Below, in pieces: positions 15,994 through 26,558 of a stretch of 64,000 nucleotides of DNA. Source of the stretch: Halocynthiibacter namhaensis (GTDB taxonomy: Bacteria; Pseudomonadota; Alphaproteobacteria; Rhodobacterales; Rhodobacteraceae). The notes beneath the pieces were generated by a model that was not told the DNA's origin, ran no database searches, and saw only the letters and a program-made list of their open reading frames with translations. The stretch spans positions 1 through 64,000 of the forward strand of contig NZ_JWIF01000064.1 in NCBI RefSeq assembly GCF_000812685.1, read 5' to 3'. Made by a program: the position numbers and the translations under genes. The first letter of the stretch is position 1; every line of letters begins with the position of its first letter.

Positions 15994-17518
15994 GTGCCAC
16001 CTCCATGCTGTGGGCGCCGCCCATCATTAAGCCGATTTCATCCACTGTTAGACCGTGCGCTGGGCGCGCGTCTGACAGGGTGCCTTCATTCAGTGCCGCA
16101 AATCGGTCGGAAATTTCCATTAATTCATCCAAATCCTGGCTGATCACAATAATCGCCGCCCCTTTGGCAGCCAAATCCAACAGGCTTTGCCGGATCGCCG
16201 CCGCCGCCGAGGCATCAACGCCCCATGTTGGTTGGTTCACAACCAAAACGTCGGGGTCTTGCAACACCTCGCGGCCAACCACGAATTTTTGCAAATTGCC
16301 GCCAGACAGTGACCGCGCTGCGTTGGCGGATCCTGGGGTGCGCACGTCAAAGTCTTTGATGATCTCGCGTGCAAATTCGCGTGTTGCGGTCCAGTCTACA
16401 AAACCAGATTTCGTCAGGCCTTTGCGTACGGCCCCGGTCAAAAGCGCGTTTTCAACAAGGCTCATGTCGGGGGCGGCGGCGTGACCAAGGCGTTCCTCGG
16501 GGGCTGCCAAAATGGCCAGTTTGCGCCGCTCATTTGGTGACAGGGCGCCAACTGGCGTGCCATTGACGGTCACAGCGCCATGGCTGGTCTTCACCTCGCC
16601 CGATATGGCGGCCAAAAGTTCGTCTTGGCCATTGCCCGCAACCCCGCCAATCCCCAAAATTTCGCCTGCGCGCACTTCAAGCGTCACATTTTTCAAACTT
16701 GTGCCAAAAGGGCTGGGGCTGGGCATGGACAGATCGGACACGCCCAAAACCACATCGCCCAGGTCTTTGTTGGCGCGTTCCGGCACATGTAGAACCTCGC
16801 CCACCATCATTTCCGCCAGTTCACGCGCGGATTTTTCACGCGGGGTGCAACTGCCGACAACCTTGCCAAGGCGCAGAACTGTCGCCTCGTCACAGAGGCT
16901 GCGGATTTCTTCAAGTTTGTGGGAAATATACAAAATCGCGGTGCCTTCAGATGACAATTTCCGCAGGGTTTGGAACAGAGTTTGCACTTCCTGCGGCGTC
17001 AAAACCGAGGTGGGTTCATCCATGATCAACAGTTTCGGATCTTGCAGAAGACAGCGAATGATCTCAACCCGTTGGCGTTCGCCGGCAGATAGGTTTCCGA
17101 CCACCGCATGTGGATCGAGGGGCAGACCGTATTCTTCGCTTACCTCGGTGATCCGTGCGGCAAGGTCGCCCATCTTCGGTGGCTTTTCCATGCCAAGCGC
17201 AATATTTTCTGCGACATTGAGCGCGTCAAACAATGAGAAATGCTGAAACACCATCGCGATGCCATCCGCCCGCGCCGCCCGTGGTTCCGCCGGTTCAAAG
17301 CGTTCCCCGCGTAGGGTCATTGTGCCGCTGTCAGGTTTCACCAGGCCATAGATCATCTTCACAAGTGTCGATTTACCCGCGCCATTTTCACCCAGCAAAG
17401 CGTGCACTTCGCCTTCGTGGATTTTGAAGCCGACGTTATCATTGGCGACCACGCCCGGATAGGCTTTGGTCAGACCGTCCAGATGCAACAGCACCGGTGT
17501 TTCGCCCGTGTCAGTCAT
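15983..17518 (-). CDS. ABC transporter ATP-binding protein, nucleoside/purine type
   Basis: A 511-residue protein with two fused ABC domains, as in sugar and nucleoside importers. The first has Walker A GENGAGKST near residue 45, signature LSAGERQRVEI and Walker B LLIMDEPTS. The second has a degenerate P-loop (GGVAGNGQDELL), signature LSGGNLQKFVVGRE and an altered Walker B (LVVNQPTWG), a typical asymmetry of this family. It follows xdhC with a 4-bp overlap and precedes the permease genes. It energises the purine importer of this operon. Confidence 0.9.
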   Translation of the reverse strand: MTDTGETPVLLHLDGLTKAYPGVVANDNVGFKIHEGEVHALLGENGAGKSTLVKMIYGLVKPDSGTMTLRGERFEPAEPRAARADGIAMVFQHFSLFDALNVAENIALGMEKPPKMGDLAARITEVSEEYGLPLDPHAVVGNLSAGERQRVEIIRCLLQDPKLLIMDEPTSVLTPQEVQTLFQTLRKLSSEGTAILYISHKLEEIRSLCDEATVLRLGKVVGSCTPREKSARELAEMMVGEVLHVPERANKDLGDVVLGVSDLSMPSPSPFGTSLKNVTLEVRAGEILGIGGVAGNGQDELLAAISGEVKTSHGAVTVNGTPVGALSPNERRKLAILAAPEERLGHAAAPDMSLVENALLTGAVRKGLTKSGFVDWTATREFAREIIKDFDVRTPGSANAARSLSGGNLQKFVVGREVLQDPDVLVVNQPTWGVDASAAAAIRQSLLDLAAKGAAIIVISQDLDELMEISDRFAALNEGTLSDARPAHGLTVDEIGLMMGGAHSMEVAHVH

Positions 17519-18288
17519 GATGCGATCTCTCCCGTGGTTTCCGTAATGCGATCTAATGCCGCTTTGTTTTCATATGTCAGCAACTCAGCCGCGACGCCAA
17601 CAGCTATTTCTGTCGGGTGTTTCCCCAATGTGGGGTTTCCAATCGGGCAGGTGATCTGTTTGACGATATTTTCAGCATGGCCAAATGCCTTGAGGCGTTT
17701 TTGGAAACGCACCCATTTTGTGGCAGATCCGATTAAGCCACAGCTTGAAAACCCGTGGGATAAAAGCGCGTGGCACAATTCCAAGTCTAATTTATGATCG
17801 TGGGTCACGATGATATGGCGCGCCTGTTGGGGCGCGTGGGGCACAAGGCGCACAGGGTCAATGCCCAGCAAGGGCGTGACATTATGCGGCAAATCTTTGG
17901 GCAGACGTGCAGCGTCGAAATCCACGAGGGTGAGATCAAATTGCGGTAAAGGTGCCATGACGTTGGAAATGGCCCGTCCCACATGCCCCGCACCCCAAAT
18001 CCACAGAGGTGTGCCTTGAATGTCTAAGGTCTGTGCGTTTGTCTCAAAATTCAAAACCACCGTGCCGCCGCAACATTGCCCAAGATTGGGTCCCAGTGGC
18101 ATGGTGCGCTGTGCTTTTTCCTGCCCGTCGATCAACATCTGACGGGCGATTTTGGCAGCCTCCCATTCCAATGCACCACCACCAATCGTGCCCTCTTGCC
18201 CCTCTGCAAAGACGCGCATTTGCGCATCGGTGTTACGCGGCGTTGATCCATGCACTTGCGCCACCGAAACTGTGATCCACGCCTTCAT
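17515..18288 (-). CDS. xdhC: xanthine dehydrogenase accessory protein XdhC
   Basis: A 257-residue molybdenum cofactor chaperone that binds Moco and inserts its sulfurated form into the XdhB subunit. The N-terminal segment VSVAQVHGSTPRNTDAQMRV and TIGGGALEWEAA, the CCGG motif (GQCCGGTVVL), and a Rossmann-like C-terminal domain (LWIWGAGHVGRAI, HIIVTHDHKLDLEL) are all present. It overlaps xdhB and the ATPase gene by 4 bp each. The gene is intact although the upstream xdhB is frameshifted. Confidence 0.92.
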   Translation of the reverse strand: MKAWITVSVAQVHGSTPRNTDAQMRVFAEGQEGTIGGGALEWEAAKIARQMLIDGQEKAQRTMPLGPNLGQCCGGTVVLNFETNAQTLDIQGTPLWIWGAGHVGRAISNVMAPLPQFDLTLVDFDAARLPKDLPHNVTPLLGIDPVRLVPHAPQQARHIIVTHDHKLDLELCHALLSHGFSSCGLIGSATKWVRFQKRLKAFGHAENIVKQITCPIGNPTLGKHPTEIAVGVAAELLTYENKAALDRITETTGEIAS

Positions 18289-20593
18289 GCGCGGGCCTTT
18301 TTAACGGCTTTTAGGACAGATTCTGCCGTGGCGGGCGCTTGAAGATCAGCATAAGTTTCGCCGCATGATGATACCGCATCCGACAAAGCCATAAAGGCCG
18401 ATATCCCGTGATTGAACGGCGGCTCACCCACGGCTTTGGACCTGTAAACCGTTTCAACCGGGTTCTGATTTTCATAGAGCGCAACATTGAAAATATCGGG
18501 CCGATCGGAACAAGCGGGGATCTTATAGGTGCTGGGTGCATGGGTGCGCAAACGCCCGCTGTCATCCCAAACCAACTCCTCTGTGGTTAACCATCCCGCG
18601 CCTTGCACATAAGCCCCTTCGACCTGGCCAATGTCCAAAGCAGGGTTCAAGCTGTTGCCCGCATCATGCAAAATATCTGTGCGCAAGATACGGTTTTCGC
18701 CGGTCAATGTATCAATCACCACCTCGGTCACGGATGCGCCATAAGCAAAGTAATAAAACGGCCGACCTTGGCCTTTGATGCGATCCCAGGAAATATCCGG
18801 TGTTTTGTAGAACCCAGTCGATGACAGTGAAATACGGTTTTCATAGGCAAGTTGCGCTGCCTTGGCGAAACTCATGACCTCACCCGCGACATGCACATTG
18901 CCACCTTCAAAATTAATCTTTTCCGCGTCGGTCTGGTGATATTCAGCTAGGAATCGACCATGCGCGTGCGGATCGTGTCACAGGCCGCTTGCACGGCCAT
19001 GCCGTTTAAATCCGCGCCACTTGAGGCCGCAGTGGCCGAGGTATTCGGTACTTTGGCTGTATCCGTCGCGGTAATTTTCACCATATGCAAAGGCACGCCA
19101 AAGCGACTGGCGGCGACTTGTGCGACCTTTTGGAACAGGCCTTGGCCCATTTCTGTGCCGCCATGATTCAGATGAATTGACCCATCCTGATAGACATGCA
19201 CAAGCGCGCCCGCTTGGTTCAGATGGGTCAGGGTGAAGCTGATACCAAATTTGACAGGCGTCAGGGCGAGGCCCTTTTTGAGAATGTCATTCTCGGCGTT
19301 CCATTGATCAACCGCAGCTCTGCGCGCTTCGTAATCTGCGTTTACCGCAAGCGCGCCGACCAGATCGTTGATCACACAATCTATGATTTCCTGCCCGTAA
19401 GGCGTGGTCTGTTTCGTCTTGCCGGAAATACTCCCGCCGGAGGCATCCGTCATATCCGCATAGAAATTCGCTTTGCGGATCTCAAGCGCATCCTTCCCGA
19501 GATCTCGTGCGATGTGATCCATCAGGCGTTCCATGCCCAACATGCCTTGCGGGCCGCCAAAACCGCGATAGGCCGTGGCGCTTTGGGTGTTGGTTTTAAG
19601 GCGGTGACTTTCAATCTTCACATGGTCAAGATTATAGGCGCTGTCGGAATGCAACATGGCACGATCCGCGACAGGTAGCGACAAATCCATCGCCCATCCA
19701 CAACGGGCATATTGCAGAAATTCAACGCCGAGAATACGCCCGGCATCGTCCACACCCGCGCGGTACTCGATGCGGAAATCATGGCGCTTACCGGTGATCA
19801 TCATATCGTCGTCACGATCGTAACGCATCTTGCAAGGCTGCCCGGTTTGGCGGGCAGCAATTGCACAAGATACGGCTAAAGCATTGCCTTGGCTTTCTTT
19901 TCCGCCAAAGCCGCCACCCATACGTCGAATTTCCACACGCACCGCATGCATGGGCTTGCCGATGGCATGGGCAACCTTGTGCTGGATCTCGGTCGGGTGT
20001 TGCGTTGATGACGACACATACATATCCCCATCTTCGCCAGGAATGGCCAAAGCGGCCTGACCCTCAAGGTAAAAATGTTCCTGCCCGCCCATTTCAAAGC
20101 GACCTTCGATCACGCGCGGCGCAGTTTCGATTGCGGCCGCGGCATCGCCTTTGGTCCAAATGCGCGGCCCATCTTCAAAGCGGCTGTTGGCTTCCATCGC
20201 TTGATCAATGGTCAGGATCGCGGGGTTTTCCGTGATGTCAACTTGCCCAAGGCGTGCAGCCTTACGGGCATTTAGGTGACTGTCTGCCACGACCAAAAAG
20301 ATCGGCTGCCCAAGATAATGCACAGTGCCCGTCGCCAATAATGGTTCATCATGTGCAGAGGGCGAAACATCATTTTCAAACGGCAGATCATCGGCAGTCA
20401 GGACCGCAACCACACCGGCAGCGTTCTTCACCTTTTCAAGGTTCATCGCTGTGATCACGCCATGGGCGACATCCGATGTGCCAAAGGCCAGATGCAGCGT
20501 GTTTGCAGGCAAAGGCATGTCATCGACATAACGCGCTTGCCCCGTCACATGCAGTTTCGCGGCGTCATGGGGAAGGGATTTTGCAACGCTCAT
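18285..20593 (-). pseudogene. xdhB: xanthine dehydrogenase molybdopterin subunit XdhB, disrupted by a frameshift
   Basis: Large molybdopterin-binding subunit that oxidises hypoxanthine and xanthine to urate. The first 548 residues (20593 to 18947) hold the normal N-terminus and the Moco-binding segments (GGFGGKE, AYRGFGGPQGM, GGTEMGQGLFQKV, ATDTAKVPNTSATAASSGADLNG) but end in an early TAG after RTRMVDS. The rest continues in another frame as FLAEYHQTDAEKINFEGG and on to the normal C-terminus at 18285. One missing base near 18953-18957 explains it: the expected reading is RMV-x-FLAEYHQ. Intact length would be about 765 residues. All other operon genes are open, so this is either a recent mutation or a sequence error. 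Confidence 0.85.
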
Positions 20594-21993
20594 GGGGTCA
20601 CCTCCAGCACGGAAACGGTTTGTCCCATGGCGTCTCGCATATAACGCCTTAACATGTTCTGAGCGGCCTCTAGACGATAGTCAGCACTGGCGCGCATGTC
20701 GGTCATGGGGGTGTAATCTTTGCTGAATTCGGCGCAGGCCGCTTCAATTGTCTCGGCCGTCCAAGGCTTTCCACGTAGCGCATTTTCCACATGTGTGGCG
20801 CGTTGTGGTGTCCCCGCCATCCCGCCAAACGCGATGCGAACGTCGGTCATGGTCTTGCCGTCGCCATAGATATAGATCGCCCCAAGAACGGCTGAAATAT
20901 CCTGGTCAAAACGTTTCGACAGTTTGTAAACTCTCAGGCAATCCGGCTGTTTGGGGATGGTGATGGCTTCAACAAATTCTCCTGGCGCACGATCCTGTTT
21001 GCCGTAGGTGATGAAGAAATCTTCTAGGGCAATGTCGCGTCGCGCATCGCCTTTGCGCAGATGCAGTCGCGCATTCAAAGCGATCAACGCAGGGGGGCTG
21101 TCACCAATGGGGGACCCGTTGGCGATATTGCCACCGATCGTCGCGGCATTGCGCACTTGTGTGGATGAAAACCGCCGCAGCATTTCCCCGAATGACGGGA
21201 AATGTTCATTCATGACAGGGCGCAGATTTTCAATCGTGACACCTGCGCCAATGCGAATTTCATTGTCAGCGATGTCGATGCTTTGCAAATCCTTGATACC
21301 ATTTAGAAAGGCGACGTTGGGCAGGTCTCGCAATTGTTTTGTCACCCAAAGGCCCACATCAGTTGCGCCTGCGATCAATGTCGCGTCTGGATTGGCGGCA
21401 TACCAAGCGGCAAACTCATCGCTGGTGTGCGGGCGAAAATGCGTGGTCGCGCCAGGGGGCTGGCTGCCCCCTGGATCCCCCGCTAGTATTTCAGGCAAGA
21501 TGAAAGGTTTTTTGATGTGGGCCGGTACAGGCTGATCTTCGGCGGCTTTTGCGGCGCGGATGATGGGGGCGTAGCCGGTACAACGACAGAGGTTCCCCGC
21601 AAGTTGATCATCATAATCGGTGGCACCGTTTTTATGCGCCGTCGCCATCGACATGACAAAACCGGGCGTGCAGAAGCCACATTGGCTGCCGTGATATTCA
21701 ATCATCGCATCTTGAACAGGATGCAGCGTGCCATTCGGGGCGGCAAGCCCTTCTACGGTGGTGATGGATTTCCCAGCCAATTGCGGCAGCAACAGAATGC
21801 AGGAATTCAGCGCGCGGGTGCCGTCTGGGTCTTCGATCATTACCGTGCAGGCACCGCAATCGCCTTCGTTACAGCCCTCTTTTGTGCCGCTTAACCCACG
21901 CCTGTTGCGCAGAAAGTCCAAAAGGGTTTCCGTTGGGTTCACTTTGGTTAGCGAGATGGCTTCCCCATTGAGGAGAAATTCAACCTGGCTCAT
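20590..21993 (-). CDS. xdhA: xanthine dehydrogenase small subunit XdhA (2Fe-2S and FAD domains)
   Basis: A 467-residue electron-transfer subunit. Residues about 1-160 carry two 2Fe-2S clusters, with cysteines in CNEGDCGACTV, CGFCTPGFV and CRCTGY. The C-terminal part is the FAD-binding domain (ATLIAGATDVGLWV, STQVRNAATIGGNIANGSPIGDSPP) and the CO dehydrogenase flavoprotein C-terminal domain. It passes electrons from the Moco subunit to NAD+. It is the first gene of the xdh-purine importer operon, overlapping xdhB by 4 bp, and is divergent from dnaE across 235 bp, where the promoter must lie. The order xdhA-xdhB-xdhC is the usual one. Confidence 0.95.
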   Translation of the reverse strand: MSQVEFLLNGEAISLTKVNPTETLLDFLRNRRGLSGTKEGCNEGDCGACTVMIEDPDGTRALNSCILLLPQLAGKSITTVEGLAAPNGTLHPVQDAMIEYHGSQCGFCTPGFVMSMATAHKNGATDYDDQLAGNLCRCTGYAPIIRAAKAAEDQPVPAHIKKPFILPEILAGDPGGSQPPGATTHFRPHTSDEFAAWYAANPDATLIAGATDVGLWVTKQLRDLPNVAFLNGIKDLQSIDIADNEIRIGAGVTIENLRPVMNEHFPSFGEMLRRFSSTQVRNAATIGGNIANGSPIGDSPPALIALNARLHLRKGDARRDIALEDFFITYGKQDRAPGEFVEAITIPKQPDCLRVYKLSKRFDQDISAVLGAIYIYGDGKTMTDVRIAFGGMAGTPQRATHVENALRGKPWTAETIEAACAEFSKDYTPMTDMRASADYRLEAAQNMLRRYMRDAMGQTVSVLEVTP

Positions 21994-22228
21994 ATGTCAG
22001 TCCGTGTCGCGTTCTTTTCGGAAAACCGCAGGCGTTATATGCCTTGTCCTGATTTTCGATGCGCGGGCCCGATGCGACGTAAAGCCTCGCGCGCTTCCCT
22101 GTTGCAACAGCAAAGCCTGAAAATCACGTTCTGGCAAGGGTGCAGTTGAAATCACTGCCTGAAAGATCATTCGTGAAATGACGAAAATCACGGGTGCAGG
22201 CACGCAAATCTGACGTTATGGTGGTCCA

Positions 22229-25200
22229 ATGACTGATCAACCTCGATTCATCCATTTGCGCGTCCATTCGGAATATTCCCTGCTTGAGGGGGCGGTTCCG
22301 GTGAAAAAACTGTCTGGCCTTTGTGCCGGGATGGATATGCCCGCCGTCGCCCTGACCGACACCAATAACATGTTCGCATCGCTTGAGTTTTCGGTTACCG
22401 CGCAAAAGGCTGGTATTCAGCCGATCATCGGCTGTCAGGTTGATCTGCGCTATGATCCCCCCGCCCAAGGCGAAAAAATCCGCATGCCTTCGCCGGTGGT
22501 TTTGCTTGCACAGACCGAGGCTGGTTATGAAAACTTGATGAAGCTTTCGTCCTGTTTGTATGTGGATGCAGATGGTGAATTACCTCAGATTTCTGTTGAA
22601 CAGATGGAACAGCACGCCGGTGGGTTGATCTGTTTGACAGGGGGGCCGGAAGGTGCGTTGGGCAAGTTAATTTCCCAAGGGCAGACACCTAAAGCAGACG
22701 CGCTTTTGGCGCGGATGATGACGGCTTTTGGCGATCGTTTGTATATGGAATTGCAACGCCATCCCGGAGAAGGTGGCCAGCTGACCGAAGCGGAACGCGC
22801 AACCGAACGTGGCTTTGTCGAGATGGCTTATGCGCATGATATTCCACTGGTTGCGACCAATGATGTCTACTTTCCCAAAACTGATATGTATGAAGCCCAT
22901 GACGCGCTGATTTGTATCTCAGAGGGGGCCTATGTTGACCAACAAGAGGGCCGCCGTCGTCTGACGCCGCAGCATTACTTCAAAACCCCGGCCGAAATGA
23001 TCACGCTTTTTGCAGACCTGCCGGAAGCGATTGAGAACACAGTTGAAATCGCACAACGCTGCGCCTTTGGTACCTATCTGCGCGACCCGATCTTGCCGAA
23101 ATTTGCCGATGATGAGGTCGCCGAATTGCGCCGCATCGCCAATGAAGGTTTGCAGTCGCGCCTGGCCGTGATCCCCCATGCGGTGACCCCGGAAAAATAC
23201 CAAGAACGTCTGGATTTTGAACTCGATATCATCGAGGGCATGGGCTTTCCCGGTTACTTCTTAATCGTGGCTGATTTCATCCAATGGGCCAAGGATAATA
23301 ACATTCCGGTGGGTCCTGGGCGGGGGTCTGGTGCGGGGTCTCTGGTGGCCTATGCGCTGACCGTGACCGACCTTGATCCGCTGCGATATTCCCTGCTGTT
23401 TGAACGTTTTCTTAATCCCGAACGCGTCTCAATGCCCGACTTTGATATCGATTTTTGCATGGATCGCCGCGAAGAGGTGATCAAATATGTGCAGCAGAAA
23501 TATGGTCGCGATAAAGTAGGCCAGATCATCACCTTTGGTGCGCTTTTGTCCAAGGCTGCCGTGCGCGATATTGGTCGTGTTTTGCAGATGCCCTATGGCC
23601 AGGTGGATCGCCTAAGTAAGATGATTCCGGTTGAGGGTGTAAAGCCCATGTCCATCGCGCAATCCCTGATCGAAGAACCCCGCCTGCGCGAAGAAGCCCG
23701 CAATGAGGAAGTCGTTGATCGCCTGTTGAATTACGGTCAGCAAGTCGAAGGTCTGCTGCGCAATGCCTCGACACACGCGGCGGGTGTTGTGATCGGGGAT
23801 CGTCCGCTGGATGCGCTTGTGCCGCTTTATCAGGATCCGCGCTCGGATATGCCTGCGACCCAGTTCAACATGAAATGGGTGGAACAAGCCGGCCTTGTGA
23901 AATTCGACTTTTTGGGTCTGAAAACCCTGACCGTTATTCAGAATGCCGTTGATCAAATCAAAGGCGAAGGGCGCGATATTCACATCGCCGCGGATGGCAC
24001 GCAATTGTATGAGCCGCCCGAAGGTGCGACCAACGAAATCAACGCCATTCCGCTGGATGATAAGGCATCATATGAACTGTATGCAGCGGCGAAAACTGTT
24101 GCCGTGTTCCAGGTGGAATCCACCGGCATGATGGATGCGCTTAAGCGCATGAAGCCGACCTGTATTGAGGATATTGTTGCGCTTGTGGCGCTGTATCGCC
24201 CAGGTCCGATGGAAAACATTCCGACCTATTGTGAGGTGAAGAATGGGCAGAAGGAACTGGAATCTGTCCACCCGCTGATTGATCATATCCTTGAAGAAAC
24301 ACAGGGAATTATCGTTTACCAAGAACAGGTTATGCAGATTGCTCAGGTTATGGCTGGGTATTCTCTTGGCGGGGCGGATCTGTTGCGCCGTGCGATGGGT
24401 AAAAAGATCAAAGAGGCGATGGATGCGGAGCGTCCGAAGTTTGAAAAGGGGGCCGCTGAAAACGGTGTGCCTGCGAAAAAAGCAAGTGAGGTTTTCGACC
24501 TTCTTGAGAAATTCGCGAACTACGGCTTCAACAAATCCCACGCGGCGGCTTATGCAGTCGTGTCTTATCAAACCGCTTGGCTGAAGGCGAACCATCCGGT
24601 TGAATTCATGTCCGGTGTGATGAATTGCGATATCCATCTTACTGATAAACTTGCGATTTTTGCCAATGAAGTGCGCAAGCCTAAGGATCGAGACGGCCTT
24701 GGTCTTGAGATCATTCCGCCCTGTGTGAACCGATCTCTGGCGACGTTTTCTGTGTCGGCAGGGCGTCTTGTCTATGGTCTTGGTGCGCTGAAAAATGTCG
24801 GTGTCGATGCCATGGGGCTTGTGGTGTCTGGCCGTCATGTGGACGGCGTGAACAAACCTTTTGCAACGCTTTATGATATGGCGCGGCGCGTTGATTTGAA
24901 GCGTGTTGGTAAGCGTCCGATGGAAATGCTGGCCCGTGCGGGCGCGTTTGATCAGCTTGATCGCAACCGTCGTCGGGTATTTGACAGCCTTGATGCATTG
25001 GTCGCGTATTCCGCCGCGATCCACGAACAACGTGCCTCAAATCAGGTGTCTTTGTTTGGTGAAGCGGGTGATGATTTGCCCGAACCGCGCCTATCGCAAG
25101 CCAATGATTGGGTTGCGGCGGAACGTCTGACGGAAGAATTCAAGGCGATAGGTTTTTATCTGTCTGGGCACCCGCTTGACGACTATATGCCGGCGTTGAA

Positions 25201-25747
25201 ACGCAAAAAAGTCATGACCTTGGCGGAACTTGAAAAAGAATGCCAAGGCGGGGCGAAAATCGCGAAAATCGCCGGTTCGGTATCTGGTTGCCAGGAACGT
25301 AAATCAGCGCGGGGCAATCGCTTTGCTTTTGCACAACTGTCTGACCCTACAGGCGGATATGAGGTCACGATTTTCTCTGACACTTTGGAGAAATGCCGCG
25401 ATCATATGTTTACCGGAAACAATGTGGTCGTCACGGTCGAGGCCACGGTTGAAGCCGATCAACTTAAGCTGCTGGCCCGGTCCATTGTACCTGCGGATGG
25501 GGTTGTCGCGGATGCGGGCAATATGGGCTTGTTGATCTATGTTGAAGAACCCCAAGCGATTCCCGCCGTTGCATCCGTGTTGGAACAATCCGATGCGCGC
25601 GGCCGTGGTCCGGTGAAATTCTGCCTGATGGCGCCTGACCTTCCAGGCGAGGTCGACATCGAACTTGATAGAACTTTTGCCCTTAATCCTAAGATAAAAA
25701 GCGCGATCAAAAGTCTTGATGGTGTGATGGCCGTCGAAGAAATATAG
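22229..25747 (+). CDS. dnaE: DNA polymerase III alpha subunit
   Basis: Replicative polymerase, 1172 residues, the usual size for DnaE1. An N-terminal PHP domain (FIHLRVHSEYSLLEGAVPVKKL) is followed by the polymerase core with catalytic aspartates in MPDFDIDFCMDRREEVI and the GPGRGSGAGSLVAYAL segment. Then come the thumb/finger region (YGFNKSHAAAYAVVSYQTA), a helix-hairpin-helix region, and an OB fold (KIAGSVSGCQERKSARGNRFAFAQLSDPTGGYEV). SLFGEAGDD near residue 950 resembles a beta-clamp-binding QxxLF-type motif (NQVSLFGE). It is transcribed alone, divergent from xdhA. Confidence 0.97.
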   Translation: MTDQPRFIHLRVHSEYSLLEGAVPVKKLSGLCAGMDMPAVALTDTNNMFASLEFSVTAQKAGIQPIIGCQVDLRYDPPAQGEKIRMPSPVVLLAQTEAGYENLMKLSSCLYVDADGELPQISVEQMEQHAGGLICLTGGPEGALGKLISQGQTPKADALLARMMTAFGDRLYMELQRHPGEGGQLTEAERATERGFVEMAYAHDIPLVATNDVYFPKTDMYEAHDALICISEGAYVDQQEGRRRLTPQHYFKTPAEMITLFADLPEAIENTVEIAQRCAFGTYLRDPILPKFADDEVAELRRIANEGLQSRLAVIPHAVTPEKYQERLDFELDIIEGMGFPGYFLIVADFIQWAKDNNIPVGPGRGSGAGSLVAYALTVTDLDPLRYSLLFERFLNPERVSMPDFDIDFCMDRREEVIKYVQQKYGRDKVGQIITFGALLSKAAVRDIGRVLQMPYGQVDRLSKMIPVEGVKPMSIAQSLIEEPRLREEARNEEVVDRLLNYGQQVEGLLRNASTHAAGVVIGDRPLDALVPLYQDPRSDMPATQFNMKWVEQAGLVKFDFLGLKTLTVIQNAVDQIKGEGRDIHIAADGTQLYEPPEGATNEINAIPLDDKASYELYAAAKTVAVFQVESTGMMDALKRMKPTCIEDIVALVALYRPGPMENIPTYCEVKNGQKELESVHPLIDHILEETQGIIVYQEQVMQIAQVMAGYSLGGADLLRRAMGKKIKEAMDAERPKFEKGAAENGVPAKKASEVFDLLEKFANYGFNKSHAAAYAVVSYQTAWLKANHPVEFMSGVMNCDIHLTDKLAIFANEVRKPKDRDGLGLEIIPPCVNRSLATFSVSAGRLVYGLGALKNVGVDAMGLVVSGRHVDGVNKPFATLYDMARRVDLKRVGKRPMEMLARAGAFDQLDRNRRRVFDSLDALVAYSAAIHEQRASNQVSLFGEAGDDLPEPRLSQANDWVAAERLTEEFKAIGFYLSGHPLDDYMPALKRKKVMTLAELEKECQGGAKIAKIAGSVSGCQERKSARGNRFAFAQLSDPTGGYEVTIFSDTLEKCRDHMFTGNNVVVTVEATVEADQLKLLARSIVPADGVVADAGNMGLLIYVEEPQAIPAVASVLEQSDARGRGPVKFCLMAPDLPGEVDIELDRTFALNPKIKSAIKSLDGVMAVEEI

Positions 25748-25866
25748 GCACCTCCCCGCTGACATGACCTGCGGAAATCGTAACCCTGGACAAATGTCGA
25801 CAATTTGGCATAAAACCCACTGGTCCTGCCTGTTGGCGGCACATTGGGATATGAGGGATTCTGATT

Positions 25867-26526
25867 ATGACGTTTCGGCCGATCTATTTTGGCGTGATGC
25901 TCGCGGCTGTACTTCTGTCCGGCTGCCAGACCATGTTGGACGATGGTTCCGGTGTTTCACGCGGGGTTGCGCTTAGCAGCACCCCATCTGGTGGCATGTC
26001 TTTGGTGTCAGGTAATGCGAATTCTGAAATTACACGTTTTTCCCAAACCTCCCGACGCAATACGCCCGTCGAAGAACATGGGATGACGCGTGTTTGCGGG
26101 ACCACTGCATCACAACGTGGGGAAGAAGTGGACCGCGCCCCCGGTCAAGGTGTGCGCCTCTTTGATACCAATCCAAACAGCAGCGCCCCACGCGATTTCT
26201 ACCTGACGGGTTTTGATGATGGATGTGCGCGTAAATTTACGGCAGCACTTGCCTTGCTTGGCGCGCCCGAAGTGCATGAAGCTGTGCGGTACGACAATAT
26301 GTTGCGCAGCCGCAATTGGAGCGACGTTGATAACGCCTATGAGCGCTATAAGAATCGCACTTGTGGTGTGTCCAAGGGTGAACATTGCCCCGAAGACCGT
26401 TTGAGGCGTCTCAACCGCAATCTTGCATTCCTGACGGTTTATGATCGTTTTGGGTATTCCGGTGCACGCAGCGAGCTGCTGATCTGGAAAGGGGATGTGG
26501 TTGCCCGGGAAGTTGTCGCAAACTAA
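25867..26526 (+). CDS. putative lipoprotein of unknown function
   Basis: A 219-residue protein with a lipoprotein signal: a hydrophobic stretch MLAAVLLSG and cysteine C20 in LLSGC. After a Ser/Asn-rich linker, a domain of about 150 residues has several cysteines (VCGTT, DGCARKF, RTCGVSKGEHC) that may form disulfides, and the motif YNRNLAFLTVYDRFG-like ending. I do not recognise a named family. It is probably periplasm-facing and membrane-anchored. It stands between dnaE and the convergent slyX without an operon. Confidence 0.7.
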   Translation: MTFRPIYFGVMLAAVLLSGCQTMLDDGSGVSRGVALSSTPSGGMSLVSGNANSEITRFSQTSRRNTPVEEHGMTRVCGTTASQRGEEVDRAPGQGVRLFDTNPNSSAPRDFYLTGFDDGCARKFTAALALLGAPEVHEAVRYDNMLRSRNWSDVDNAYERYKNRTCGVSKGEHCPEDRLRRLNRNLAFLTVYDRFGYSGARSELLIWKGDVVAREVVAN

Positions 26527-26558
26527 AGCCCCGGACGGTTTTGGCCGGGCGCGTTATG

